Positions 1 to 6,470 of a stretch of DNA of 6,470 bases are shown piece by piece. Positions within the stretch are counted from its first letter, which is position 1. Each line of letters opens with the position of its first letter. The notes under the pieces were generated by a model. That model was given only the letters and a program-made list of their open reading frames with translations, had not been told where the DNA came from and made no database searches. Both the position numbers and the translations under genes were made by a program. Origin of the DNA: Porphyromonadaceae bacterium (GTDB lineage: Bacteria; Bacteroidota; Bacteroidia; Bacteroidales; UBA11471); contig JAJQIP010000199.1 in assembly GCA_021199145.1 (NCBI GenBank), positions 1-6,470 on the forward strand. The letters are read 5' to 3'.

Positions 1-1053
1 GTCGAGTCGTTGCCGTTTCACCGCATCGGGCACGTCATCTTTATAATGAGCGGCCGAATAGGTACCCTCCTCCTCCGAATAGGCAAAGGCCCCCATGCGT
101 TCGAAACGCATATGCCGCACGAACTGCAACAAATCTTCAAAGTCGGCCTCACTCTCTCCCGGGAAACCGACCATCAGGGTGGTACGCAGATGAATGCCGG
201 GAACCTCCTCCCGGATACGGGCCAACAACGCCTCCGTCTCCGCTCGGGTCACCCGACGGCGCATACGGGCCAACACGCTGTCACTGCTATGCTGCAAGGC
301 GATATCCAGATAGCGGCACACATTTTTCCGTTGCGCCATCACCGGCAACAAATCCATCGGGAAACGGTCGGGATAAGCATAGTGCAACCGTATCCACTCC
401 ACCCCGGGGATGGCGGCCATACGGTCTATCAGTTCGGCGATACAGAAACGGCCGTAAAGGTCTTTTCCATAATAGGTAAGGTCTTGGGCAATGACCTGGA
501 ACTCCTTCACGCCTCGGGAGACCAGCCGCTCCGTCTCCGCCAGAATATCCTCCATCGGACGGGAGACATACCGCCCCGTAATGAGAGGAATGGCGCAATA
601 GGCACACAGACGGTCGCACCCCTCGGCAATCTTCAGGTAGGCATAATGCGATGGAGTCGTCAATTCCCGTTCCAGACGATATTCCTCCCGATAGGCTTTC
701 CCCAAGTCAGTCAGCAGGGCCGGATAGTCGAACTTGCCGTAAAATTTGTCCACTTCGGGAATCTCCTGGGCCAACTCCTCCCGATAACGCTGTGACAGGC
801 ATCCCATCACATAGAGCCTGCCTATTTTATGACGGCTCTTTGCCTGAGCGCATGAGAGAATCATCTGAATGGACTCCTCTTTGGCGTCTCCGATAAAGCC
901 ACACGTGTTGATAACCACGATTTCGCCCTTCACCTCCGGCGCATCGGCATAGACGTCGTAGCCCGCCACCCGGAATTGCCGCATGAGGGACTCCGAATCC
1001 ACCAGATTCTTGGAACAGCCTAACGTGATGACGTCAATCCGGTTTTTGACCAT
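1..1053 (-). CDS. rimO: Ribosomal protein S12 methylthiotransferase RimO, 3' end cut by the window edge
   Basis: Radical-SAM enzyme that adds a methylthio group to the beta-carbon of a conserved aspartate of ribosomal protein S12, in the cytoplasm. The reading frame is open from an ATG at 1051-1053 to the window edge, giving the first 351 residues. The N-terminal methylthiotransferase domain starts LGCSKNLVDSE and has the three cluster cysteines C13, C51 (in INTCGF) and C85 (in VMGC). The radical-SAM motif CxxxCxxC is C146, C150 and C153 in AEGCDRLCAYC, followed by AIPLITGRYVSRP. Later motifs include the ALQHSSDSVL segment near 252-261 and TLMVGFPGE near 292-300. Family members are usually about 430-440 residues, so roughly 80 residues, mostly the C-terminal TRAM domain, lie outside the window. 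The start lies 5 nt after the ftsY stop, with a GGAGAG ribosome binding site (complement 1065-1070) inside the end of ftsY. The related MiaB is less likely because LGCSKNLVDSE and ITGRYVSRP are RimO-like. Confidence 0.96.
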   Translation of the reverse strand, partial: MVKNRIDVITLGCSKNLVDSESLMRQFRVAGYDVYADAPEVKGEIVVINTCGFIGDAKEESIQMILSCAQAKSRHKIGRLYVMGCLSQRYREELAQEIPEVDKFYGKFDYPALLTDLGKAYREEYRLERELTTPSHYAYLKIAEGCDRLCAYCAIPLITGRYVSRPMEDILAETERLVSRGVKEFQVIAQDLTYYGKDLYGRFCIAELIDRMAAIPGVEWIRLHYAYPDRFPMDLLPVMAQRKNVCRYLDIALQHSSDSVLARMRRRVTRAETEALLARIREEVPGIHLRTTLMVGFPGESEADFEDLLQFVRHMRFERMGAFAYSEEEGTYSAAHYKDDVPDAVKRQRLD

Positions 1054-1058
1054 ATCGC

Positions 1059-2018
1059 TTACTTCTCTCCGAACAACGAATCGACAAACTCACGGCGGCG
1101 GAAAGGTTGTAAATCTTCTATTCCCTCTCCCAGTCCAATATACTTCACCGGAGTCTTGAACTGGTCCGATATTCCCACGACGACACCCCCCCTGGCCGTA
1201 CCGTCGAGTTTGGTGATGGCAAGGGCTGTCACTTCGGTCGCCGCCGTGAACTGGCGGGCCTGCTCGAAGGCGTTCTGTCCGGTCGAACCGTCGAGGATAA
1301 GCAACACCTCTTGCGGAGCGCCGGGTACCACCTTATCCATCACCCGTTTTATTTTGGTCAGTTCGTTCATCAACCCCACCTTGTTGTGGAGACGGCCCGC
1401 CGTGTCGATAATCACCACGTCGGCTCCGTTGGCCTTGGCCGAACTCAAGGTGTCGAATGCCACCGAAGCGGGGTCGGATCCCATCTTCTGCCGGACGACA
1501 GGCACTCCTACCCGCTCGCCCCAAATCAGAAGCTGTTCGACGGCCGCCGCCCGGAAAGTATCTGCGGCTCCCAGATAGACACTATATCCGTTTTTCTTAA
1601 AGCGATACGCCAGTTTCCCAATGGTCGTGGTCTTTCCCACACCGTTCACCCCCACCACCATGATGACATAGGGGCGGCCGGCAGTCTCGGGAAGGACGAA
1701 GTCATTATCGTCGGCCGTACGGTTCTCGGTGAGCAGGGCAACCACCTCTTCCCGCAAGATATTTTTCAGTTCCGAAGTCGAGAGATATTTCTCCTGCGCC
1801 ACCCGGCGTTCGATTCGTTCAATGATATGCAACGTGGTCTCTACCCCCACATCGGAGGTAATCAATATCTCTTCCAACTCGTCCAAAATCTCGTCGTCGA
1901 CGGTCGATTTCCCGGCGACGGCCCGAGCCAGTTTGGAAAACAGCCCCTCTTTGGTCTTGGCCAATCCCTTGTCGAGTTGTCCCTTTCCCTCTTTTTGGAA
2001 AAAATCAAAAAATCCCAT
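1059..2018 (-). CDS. ftsY: Signal recognition particle receptor FtsY
   Basis: SRP-family GTPase that docks SRP-bound ribosomes at the inner membrane, so that membrane and exported proteins reach the Sec translocon. The 319-residue protein opens with a short amphipathic stretch (MGFFDFF) that probably touches the membrane. A helical N domain follows (about 20-100, with LEEILITSDVG near 48-58), then the NG GTPase domain. Visible motifs are G1 GVNGVGKTT (123-131), the SRP-specific DTFRAAA (153-159), G3 DTAGR (205-209), G4 TKLDG (269-273) and G5 GLGEGIEDLQPF (295-306). The last of these is typical of FtsY rather than Ffh, and there is no C-terminal methionine-rich M domain. The acidic A domain of the 497-residue E. 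coli protein is absent, which is common in short FtsY proteins. The start is supported by AAAGGAG (complement 2025-2031), 6 nt before the ATG. It lies 54 nt after the PBP gene and 5 nt before rimO, so co-transcription is likely. Confidence 0.98.
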   Translation of the reverse strand: MGFFDFFQKEGKGQLDKGLAKTKEGLFSKLARAVAGKSTVDDEILDELEEILITSDVGVETTLHIIERIERRVAQEKYLSTSELKNILREEVVALLTENRTADDNDFVLPETAGRPYVIMVVGVNGVGKTTTIGKLAYRFKKNGYSVYLGAADTFRAAAVEQLLIWGERVGVPVVRQKMGSDPASVAFDTLSSAKANGADVVIIDTAGRLHNKVGLMNELTKIKRVMDKVVPGAPQEVLLILDGSTGQNAFEQARQFTAATEVTALAITKLDGTARGGVVVGISDQFKTPVKYIGLGEGIEDLQPFRRREFVDSLFGEK

Positions 2019-2024
2019 ATGCTT

Positions 2025-2031
2025 CTCCTTT
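2025..2031 (-). promoter_or_regulatory. Shine-Dalgarno sequence of ftsY
   Basis: AAAGGAG on the minus strand, 6 nt upstream of the ATG at 2016-2018. It is the strongest ribosome binding site in the window and fixes the ftsY start. Many genes in this phylum lack such a site, so strong initiation of ftsY independent of the upstream PBP gene is plausible (inference). Confidence 0.75.
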
Positions 2032-2039
2032 CCCGCATG

Positions 2040-2058
2040 CCTCTCCGGTAAAGAGAGG
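2040..2058 (-). other. Small inverted repeat in the PBP-ftsY intergenic gap
   Basis: CCTCTC (2040-2045 on the plus strand) pairs perfectly with GAGAGG (2053-2058) around a 7-nt loop. In the minus-strand transcript the stem is followed by CATGCGGG and then the ftsY ribosome binding site, not by a U run, so it does not look like an intrinsic terminator. It could be an intercistronic stem that affects mRNA processing or ftsY translation, or it could be chance. Confidence 0.3.
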
Positions 2059-2072
2059 GGACGGACTTTTTT

Positions 2073-4505
2073 TCAATCAAAAATCCCCTCGATAGCCTCC
2101 TCTTCAAAGTTGAAGGGTTGCTCTACCGCCTCTTCGACAACACTGTCGGGGAGGGCTATCCCTTCACACGGAACGAAGATGAGCGAATCCACGGCAAAGG
2201 TCTCTGTGGGGGTGTACATCAGGGTTGTGTCGGCATACACCTTTTGGATATAGGTGGCGTAAATGGGCAAGGCCGTACTGGCTCCCTGCCCCTCCGACAT
2301 ATTATCGAAATGGATGGACCGGTCTTCTCCGCCTACCCACACACCCGTGGCCAACGAGGGGGTGAAGCCCATGAACCAACCGTCGGAATTGTTATTGGTC
2401 GTTCCCGTCTTGCCGCCCATCTTCGCCTTGATACCATAGCGGTAACGCAACCGGATGCCCGTACCATGGTCAATGACATCGCACAGCATCGGCAGCATCT
2501 TGCGGTAGGTCGATTCGCTGAACACTTCGGAGACTTGTGGTACGAAGTCGGTGATGACATTCCCGAAATTATCCTCGATGCGGGAGACGTAGACAGGGTC
2601 GACCCGTAAGCCGTGATTGGAGAAAGCCGTATAGGCGGTGACCATCTCCTCTACCGAGACATCCGCCGAACCTAAGCACAACGACATGACAGGGTCAATC
2701 TCTCCCCGAATGCCGAACGAGCGCATCAACCGGACCAACGACGAGGGGGTGAGCCTCCCTATCAGATAGGCCGATACCCAGTTGACCGACCTCGACAAGG
2801 CCCAGCGCAAGGTCACATACTCCCCGCTCCGCTCATTGGTCGAATTCCGGGGTGACCACACCTCACCCGTATAAGGGTCGAAAATGTTGGGCTGCACATT
2901 GGGCACTAAGTCGCAAGGAGTATATCCCTCCTCCATCGCCAGGGTGTAGAGGAACGGCTTGATAGTCGAACCCACCTGCCGGCGGCTTCCCGAGACCATG
3001 TCGTACTTGAACCGGTGGAAATCGATACCGCCCACATAGGCCTTCACATGACCGCTTTGGGTGTCAATCGACATCATTCCCGTCCGCAATAGCGTCTTGC
3101 AATAGCGGATGGAATCCATCGGCGACATAATCGTGTCGAGAGGGCCGCTCCACGAGAAGAGACGCATCGGTACAGGGGTCTCAAACGCTGCCGTTATCTC
3201 GTCCGAACTGGCGCCATGAGCCTTCATCACCCGATAGCGGTCACTCTGCTCCTTGGCTCGGTTCATAATGGATTCCACCTCGTCACGGAGCAGGTCACGG
3301 GTAAAGGGACCCTTGGGGGAATTTTTCTTCTCCTTTTCAAAAAGGGGTTGCAGATACTCTCCCAGATACTCTGCCACAGCCTCTTCGGCATACGCCTGCA
3401 TACGGCTGTCAATCGTAGAGTAGATTTTCAGTCCGTCCGTATAGAGATTGTAGGGCGACCCGTCGGCCTTACGGTTCTTGTAACACCAACCGTACAAAGG
3501 GTTCGTCTCCCACGCTATCGAATCGTCGATGTACTGTTGCCGTTGCCACTCCCGATAGTTCCGACGGTTGGGCTCACGAGCCGTCATCATCTGGCGGATA
3601 TGTTCCCGGAAATAGGGAGCGACACCCGATTCGTGGTTGACTCTCGTGAAATGAGTCTTCAGCGGAAGCCGTTGCAGGGAATCCCGCTTGGCCTGGGTAA
3701 GGTAACCGGCCTTGTACATCTGCTCAAGCACCACATTGCGTCGTTCTACCGACCGGTCGGGATAGAGTATCGGGTTGTACAGTCTCGGATTCTTGCACAT
3801 CCCCACCAATACGGCCGCCTCCTCCACGGTAAGTTCCTTGGGGGTCTTGCCGAAATAAATCATGGCCGCCGACTGCAGCCCCACCGCCTCGAAGAGGAAA
3901 TCGAACTTGTTGAAGTACATGCTCACAATCTCCTCTTTGGTATAGAAATACTCCAACTGTACGGCAATGACCCACTCGATGGGCTTCTGGAAAAGCCGCT
4001 CCTTTACCGTACCTGCCGTAGGCGAATAGAGTAGCTTGGCCAACTGTTGGGTGATGGTACTTCCTCCACCGGCACTCCGTTGCTGCATCACACCCCGTTT
4101 GACAAAGGCCCGCACCAACGCCTTCAGGTCAATGCCCGAATGGTCGTAGAAACGCACATCCTCTGTCGCCACCAAAGCCTCAATGATAGGTTCGGGTATC
4201 TGGTCGTAATCGATGGAGATGCGGTTTCCCTGTTCCATATAATAGCGGCCGATGGAAACCATGTCGGCCGAATAGATTTCCGAAGCCAACTTGTCCTTCG
4301 GGTTCTGCAACGCCTCGATAGGGGGCATATATCCGATTTTCCCTTTCGATATGGCGTGAAACAGACTATATCCACCCACCAGCAAGGCTACGACGAATAA
4401 CCATAAGACAGCGACAATCCACAGCGTTATGTTCCTCTTCCCATCCTCTTTTCCGGAGGATTTTCGGGAGGAGCTTCTCTTCTTCAACCGAGACAAGGCC
4501 GACAT
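2073..4505 (-). CDS. mrcA: Class A penicillin-binding protein (bifunctional peptidoglycan glycosyltransferase/transpeptidase, PBP1A-like)
   Basis: Polymerises lipid II into glycan strands and cross-links the stem peptides, on the periplasmic side of the inner membrane. The 810-residue protein has a basic cytoplasmic tail (1-24), one membrane anchor (about 26-50) and a GT51 glycosyltransferase domain (about 80-260). GT51 motifs are ATEDVRFYDHSG (113-124, likely catalytic E115), GGGSTITQQLAKLLY (146-160), KPIEW (174-178, likely second glutamate E177) and NKFDFL (199-204). The penicillin-binding transpeptidase domain (about 475-760) has SxxK as S513-TIK (nucleophile S513), SVN (573-575) and KTGTT (699-703). 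All catalytic motifs are intact. A long linker of about 170 residues separates the domains, as I recall for Bacteroidetes homologues. The tail is acidic (791-810). No strong Shine-Dalgarno precedes the ATG, only an A-rich stretch, and no closer in-frame Met would keep the anchor. A promoter element lies about 50 nt upstream. The choice of mrcA over another class A paralogue name is by similarity of layout only. Confidence 0.95.
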   Translation of the reverse strand: MSALSRLKKRSSSRKSSGKEDGKRNITLWIVAVLWLFVVALLVGGYSLFHAISKGKIGYMPPIEALQNPKDKLASEIYSADMVSIGRYYMEQGNRISIDYDQIPEPIIEALVATEDVRFYDHSGIDLKALVRAFVKRGVMQQRSAGGGSTITQQLAKLLYSPTAGTVKERLFQKPIEWVIAVQLEYFYTKEEIVSMYFNKFDFLFEAVGLQSAAMIYFGKTPKELTVEEAAVLVGMCKNPRLYNPILYPDRSVERRNVVLEQMYKAGYLTQAKRDSLQRLPLKTHFTRVNHESGVAPYFREHIRQMMTAREPNRRNYREWQRQQYIDDSIAWETNPLYGWCYKNRKADGSPYNLYTDGLKIYSTIDSRMQAYAEEAVAEYLGEYLQPLFEKEKKNSPKGPFTRDLLRDEVESIMNRAKEQSDRYRVMKAHGASSDEITAAFETPVPMRLFSWSGPLDTIMSPMDSIRYCKTLLRTGMMSIDTQSGHVKAYVGGIDFHRFKYDMVSGSRRQVGSTIKPFLYTLAMEEGYTPCDLVPNVQPNIFDPYTGEVWSPRNSTNERSGEYVTLRWALSRSVNWVSAYLIGRLTPSSLVRLMRSFGIRGEIDPVMSLCLGSADVSVEEMVTAYTAFSNHGLRVDPVYVSRIEDNFGNVITDFVPQVSEVFSESTYRKMLPMLCDVIDHGTGIRLRYRYGIKAKMGGKTGTTNNNSDGWFMGFTPSLATGVWVGGEDRSIHFDNMSEGQGASTALPIYATYIQKVYADTTLMYTPTETFAVDSLIFVPCEGIALPDSVVEEAVEQPFNFEEEAIEGIFD

Positions 4506-4554
4506 CTCTACTTTTTTAATTTAGTCACCGAAGGGGACACTCCCTCCAATTGTA

Positions 4555-4562
4555 CAAAGATA
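4555..4562 (-). promoter_or_regulatory. Bacteroidetes-type -7 promoter element for the PBP-ftsY-rimO transcript
   Basis: TATCTTTG on the minus strand is a perfect match to the Bacteroidetes sigma-ABfr consensus TAnnTTTG and is followed by TACAATT. It would place transcription start near 4545-4550, giving a leader of about 40-45 nt before the PBP ATG. I see no convincing -33 TTTG-like element about 20 nt further upstream, where the sequence is G-rich (GGGGAGTGGGG). The element sits in the only sizeable intergenic gap of the window (4506-4598), directly ahead of a gene, which supports it. No hairpin followed by a T run is visible between the glycosyltransferase stop at 4599 and this element, so read-through from upstream is also possible. 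Confidence 0.65.
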
Positions 4563-4598
4563 CGATAAATTTGGCTTTCCCCACTCCCCGACTTGCGT

Positions 4599-6176
4599 TT
4601 ACTTCGTCTCGGCGGAAAATTTTCGGAGGGCCGCCCCACGGTCGAATCCCAACAGATAGGTATCGGGAGAGGAGATATGAGAGATTACAGGGAAAAGTTC
4701 CGGATACTTTTGCAGGGCGGGATAGAGGTAGAGCGGTGTGGAACTGTACCCCAACTGCTCCAGAATGACGTAGTCGACCTTTCGCCGCACCATATCGGCC
4801 ACCACCTCATCAGGATCGGTCGAGAAGAGATAACGCACCGGAAAATGCGACGGAGCGAAGTAGGCGAACAGTTCCGGTTTGCGACAAGAGACCACCGCAC
4901 CGGCCGGCAACTGTCTCTCCATCGCCTTGGCCAGTTCGAAGTAACAGCGGTAGGCGGGCGGGAAAGGCTGACGGGCCTCCTTCGCCTGGGTCGAAAGTGG
5001 AGAGAGCATGGGAAAGGCGATAAGGAGCAACAGGTAGGCCCACCGGACGGAAACAGGCTTTCCCCCTTTCCGTTGGAAAAGGCGTACGACAATCTGCCGG
5101 AGCAGACGGCAGAGGCCGAAATAGAAGAAAAGGAAGAGGAAGGGAGCCACCGGCACCACATAGCGGCTGCCGTTACCGCCATGCCACAAGGCGAGAAGGG
5201 CGATGTTCGCCAGGAGAAAACCGACGAAGGGAAAGCGGAAATGCCTTCCGCCCAGCGTCCAGCAGCCGTAGAATATCACCGCCAACACCACCAGACCGGC
5301 GACCACGCCGAAAAATCCCGACGACTCCTGATAATTCATCGACAGAAAGGGAAAGAGGATTTCCCGAAATCCCTTGATTACCGTCTCGTCAAAATTGGTA
5401 ATCATCTTCGACACCATCTCCCCGAAACTCGACACCGTTCCCATCTCCGGCCGCCACGGATTGACCGTCATAATGGTCCCGAAATAGCGGGACTCTATCC
5501 CGTAGGCCGCATTCCGCAACGACCACGGCAGGAGCATCACCACCATCCCGCCGACAGCGGAGACGGCGGCCTTCCACTCTTTCCGGAAAAGGAAAAACAG
5601 GAGAATGGCAAAGAGCACCGACATCCCCACGGCTCGGATATAATAGGCTGCACCAGCCGCCACCAAAGCGGCGTAAAACAGGGGAGAACGGTAGAAAGGC
5701 CGCTCCTTTTCCCGAGTATAACCGTAGAGGCAGACAAAGGCGGCCGTCACGCAAAAGAGGTAGAGCATCTCCGACATCGCCATCGAAGCGAAGTGTAGCA
5801 GGTGGGGCGAAAGGCAGGTCAGCAACACCGCCGGAAAAGCAATCTCTCCTCGTCCGGAGAGTCTTTGGGAGAGGGCGAACAGGGCTAAGAGGGAAGCCCA
5901 CAGCAGACAGCCGTTCACTATCTTGAAAAAAACCAGGTTGTCAATTCCTATCCGCATAAAGAGCGAGAGGAAAAAGGGATAGCCGGGCGGAAAATGGCTG
6001 GCCGGCGTGAATCCTGTGGGCGAAGGGTTGGCATACCCCTCTCCGGCGGCCAAAGTCCGTGCCAACTGGATATACGAGGCGTTGTCTCCGTTCAGGTCGA
6101 GCTTGGCATCGAAACAATAGCTGTACGCCGCAACGAACACGACGGTCAACAGCAGGAAAGGAAGCCACTTTTTCAT
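4599..6176 (-). CDS. Integral membrane glycosyltransferase, GT39/ArnT-like (polyprenyl-phosphate sugar-dependent)
   Basis: Probable GT-C fold enzyme that transfers a sugar from a polyprenyl-phosphate donor to an acceptor at the periplasmic face. The acceptor is unknown. From the ATG at 6174-6176 it is 525 residues. A first membrane segment (about 4-22) leads into the first extracytoplasmic loop with DLNGDNASYIQLARTL (27-42), where D31 is a candidate catalytic acidic residue, and GFTPASHFPPGYPFFLSL (55-72). Further features are SEMLY (135-139), several hydrophobic segments (about 80-100, 113-150, 167-198, 205-219, 286-305, 316-330, 339-357, 379-392) and SRYVVPVAPF (337-346), a pattern usual in GT39-type proteins. 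A soluble C-terminal part (about 395-525) follows. The frame extends 17 codons further up to an ATG at 6227, but that stretch is hydrophilic and overlaps the previous gene by 55 nt. The inner start gives an ATGA overlap and a proper first membrane helix, so I chose it. Alternatives are other GT-C families such as GT83. Confidence 0.85.
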   Translation of the reverse strand: MKKWLPFLLLTVVFVAAYSYCFDAKLDLNGDNASYIQLARTLAAGEGYANPSPTGFTPASHFPPGYPFFLSLFMRIGIDNLVFFKIVNGCLLWASLLALFALSQRLSGRGEIAFPAVLLTCLSPHLLHFASMAMSEMLYLFCVTAAFVCLYGYTREKERPFYRSPLFYAALVAAGAAYYIRAVGMSVLFAILLFFLFRKEWKAAVSAVGGMVVMLLPWSLRNAAYGIESRYFGTIMTVNPWRPEMGTVSSFGEMVSKMITNFDETVIKGFREILFPFLSMNYQESSGFFGVVAGLVVLAVIFYGCWTLGGRHFRFPFVGFLLANIALLALWHGGNGSRYVVPVAPFLFLFFYFGLCRLLRQIVVRLFQRKGGKPVSVRWAYLLLLIAFPMLSPLSTQAKEARQPFPPAYRCYFELAKAMERQLPAGAVVSCRKPELFAYFAPSHFPVRYLFSTDPDEVVADMVRRKVDYVILEQLGYSSTPLYLYPALQKYPELFPVISHISSPDTYLLGFDRGAALRKFSAETK

Positions 6177-6470
6177 GCCGGTTGTTTTTTCGGGAAGAGT
6201 TTCGACCGCCACAAATGCCATTTGCACAGGCGGTAGAGCAGGGAGACCCGCAATACGCCCAGACCATAGACGGCACTTCGCACCAGATTGATGGACGAGG
6301 CCTCGTCGAAATATTTCGTCGGACAGGTCACCTCCCCGATTTCATATCCCGCCCAGAAAATCTGCGCCAACATTTCGTTGTCACAGACAAAGTCGTCCGA
6401 GTCACCGTTATAGTTGATAGAACGCAGCACCTCGGCCGAGAAAGCCCGATAACCGGTGTGGTACTCCGAC
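6173..6470 (-). CDS. Family 2 glycosyltransferase, polyprenyl/dolichyl-phosphate sugar synthase type, C-terminal part only
   Basis: The last 98 residues of a gene whose 5' end lies beyond the right edge; the first full codon is at 6467-6469 and the TGA stop at 6173-6175. The fragment starts SEYHTGYRAFS and continues with SDDFVCDNEMLAQ, EIGEVTCPTKYF and EASSINLVRSAVYGLGVL. These are the C-terminal signatures of GT2 proteins related to dolichol-phosphate mannose synthase, which transfer a sugar from a nucleotide donor to a polyprenyl phosphate on the cytoplasmic face. The fragment ends in a basic tail (KLFPKKQPA). No GtrB-like pair of C-terminal membrane helices is present, so it is the soluble or peripheral form. 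It overlaps the next gene by 4 nt (ATGA), suggesting translational coupling and a shared pathway. The GT-A catalytic domain with the DxD motif is not in the window, so sugar specificity cannot be judged. Confidence 0.88.
   Translation of the reverse strand, partial: SEYHTGYRAFSAEVLRSINYNGDSDDFVCDNEMLAQIFWAGYEIGEVTCPTKYFDEASSINLVRSAVYGLGVLRVSLLYRLCKWHLWRSKLFPKKQPA

Noticed and set aside
10..795. Open frame of 261 codons on the plus strand
   Set aside because: It is antisense to rimO, which shows all six cluster cysteines in the opposite strand. The plus-strand product has no recognisable motif.
2040..2068. Possible plus-strand terminator: the inverted repeat followed by a run of seven T at about 2067
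   Set aside because: The T run begins about 9 nt after the stem rather than directly after it, and no plus-strand gene exists to be terminated. On the coding strand there is no U run.
1311..2253. Two overlapping plus-strand frames (246 and 174 codons)
   Set aside because: They lie opposite ftsY and the 3' end of the PBP gene, with low-complexity Ser-rich or His-rich products typical of shadow frames.
3216..4034. Open frame of 272 codons on the plus strand
   Set aside because: It is antisense to the GT51 and linker region of the PBP gene, whose catalytic motifs are intact. No ribosome binding site or family pattern is visible.
4533..4544. Short GGGG/TCCC complement in the PBP leader
   Set aside because: Only 3-4 base pairs including a G-T pair; too short to support a structure.
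4593..5798. Open frame of 401 codons on the plus strand, rich in His, Arg and Glu
   Set aside because: It lies entirely opposite the membrane glycosyltransferase gene. Its composition (His/Arg/Glu-rich, no domain-like pattern) is what the complement of a hydrophobic, GC-rich coding sequence gives. The minus-strand protein has clear family motifs.

Overview
The window reads as an ordinary chromosomal segment from a Bacteroidota bacterium, most likely of the order Bacteroidales. Three things support this. The protein sequences have the flavour of that group, for example the NKFDFL version of the GT51 motif in the penicillin-binding protein and the ITGRYVSRP stretch in RimO. Shine-Dalgarno sequences are weak or A-rich before some genes. 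There is also a perfect match to the Bacteroidetes -7 promoter element, TAnnTTTG. Base composition looks moderately GC-rich by eye. The genus cannot be fixed from this window.

All five genes lie on the minus strand, so transcription runs from high to low coordinates. They fall into two groups. The upstream group (6470 to 4599) is the 3' end of a family 2 glycosyltransferase of the polyprenyl-phosphate sugar synthase type. It overlaps by 4 nt (ATGA) a multispanning GT39/ArnT-like membrane glycosyltransferase. Together they suggest a lipid-linked sugar donor pathway: one enzyme loads a sugar onto a polyprenyl phosphate and the other moves it to an acceptor on the outer face of the membrane.

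A 93-nt gap (4506-4598) follows, with a TATCTTTG promoter element at 4555-4562. The downstream group is a class A penicillin-binding protein (mrcA/PBP1A-like, 810 aa), then the SRP receptor GTPase ftsY (319 aa), then rimO, the methylthiotransferase for ribosomal protein S12. rimO runs off the left edge after 351 codons. Gaps are 54 nt (PBP to ftsY) and 5 nt (ftsY to rimO), so an operon is likely. The shared theme is envelope growth plus translation and membrane targeting.

All the genes belong to known families with intact visible motifs. I found no RNA gene, mobile element, CRISPR array, phage gene or clear intrinsic terminator. No previously undescribed system is visible. The points most worth a second look are the start correction in the membrane glycosyltransferase, the promoter, the unusual upstream neighbour of ftsY and the unknown acceptor of the glycosyltransferase pair.
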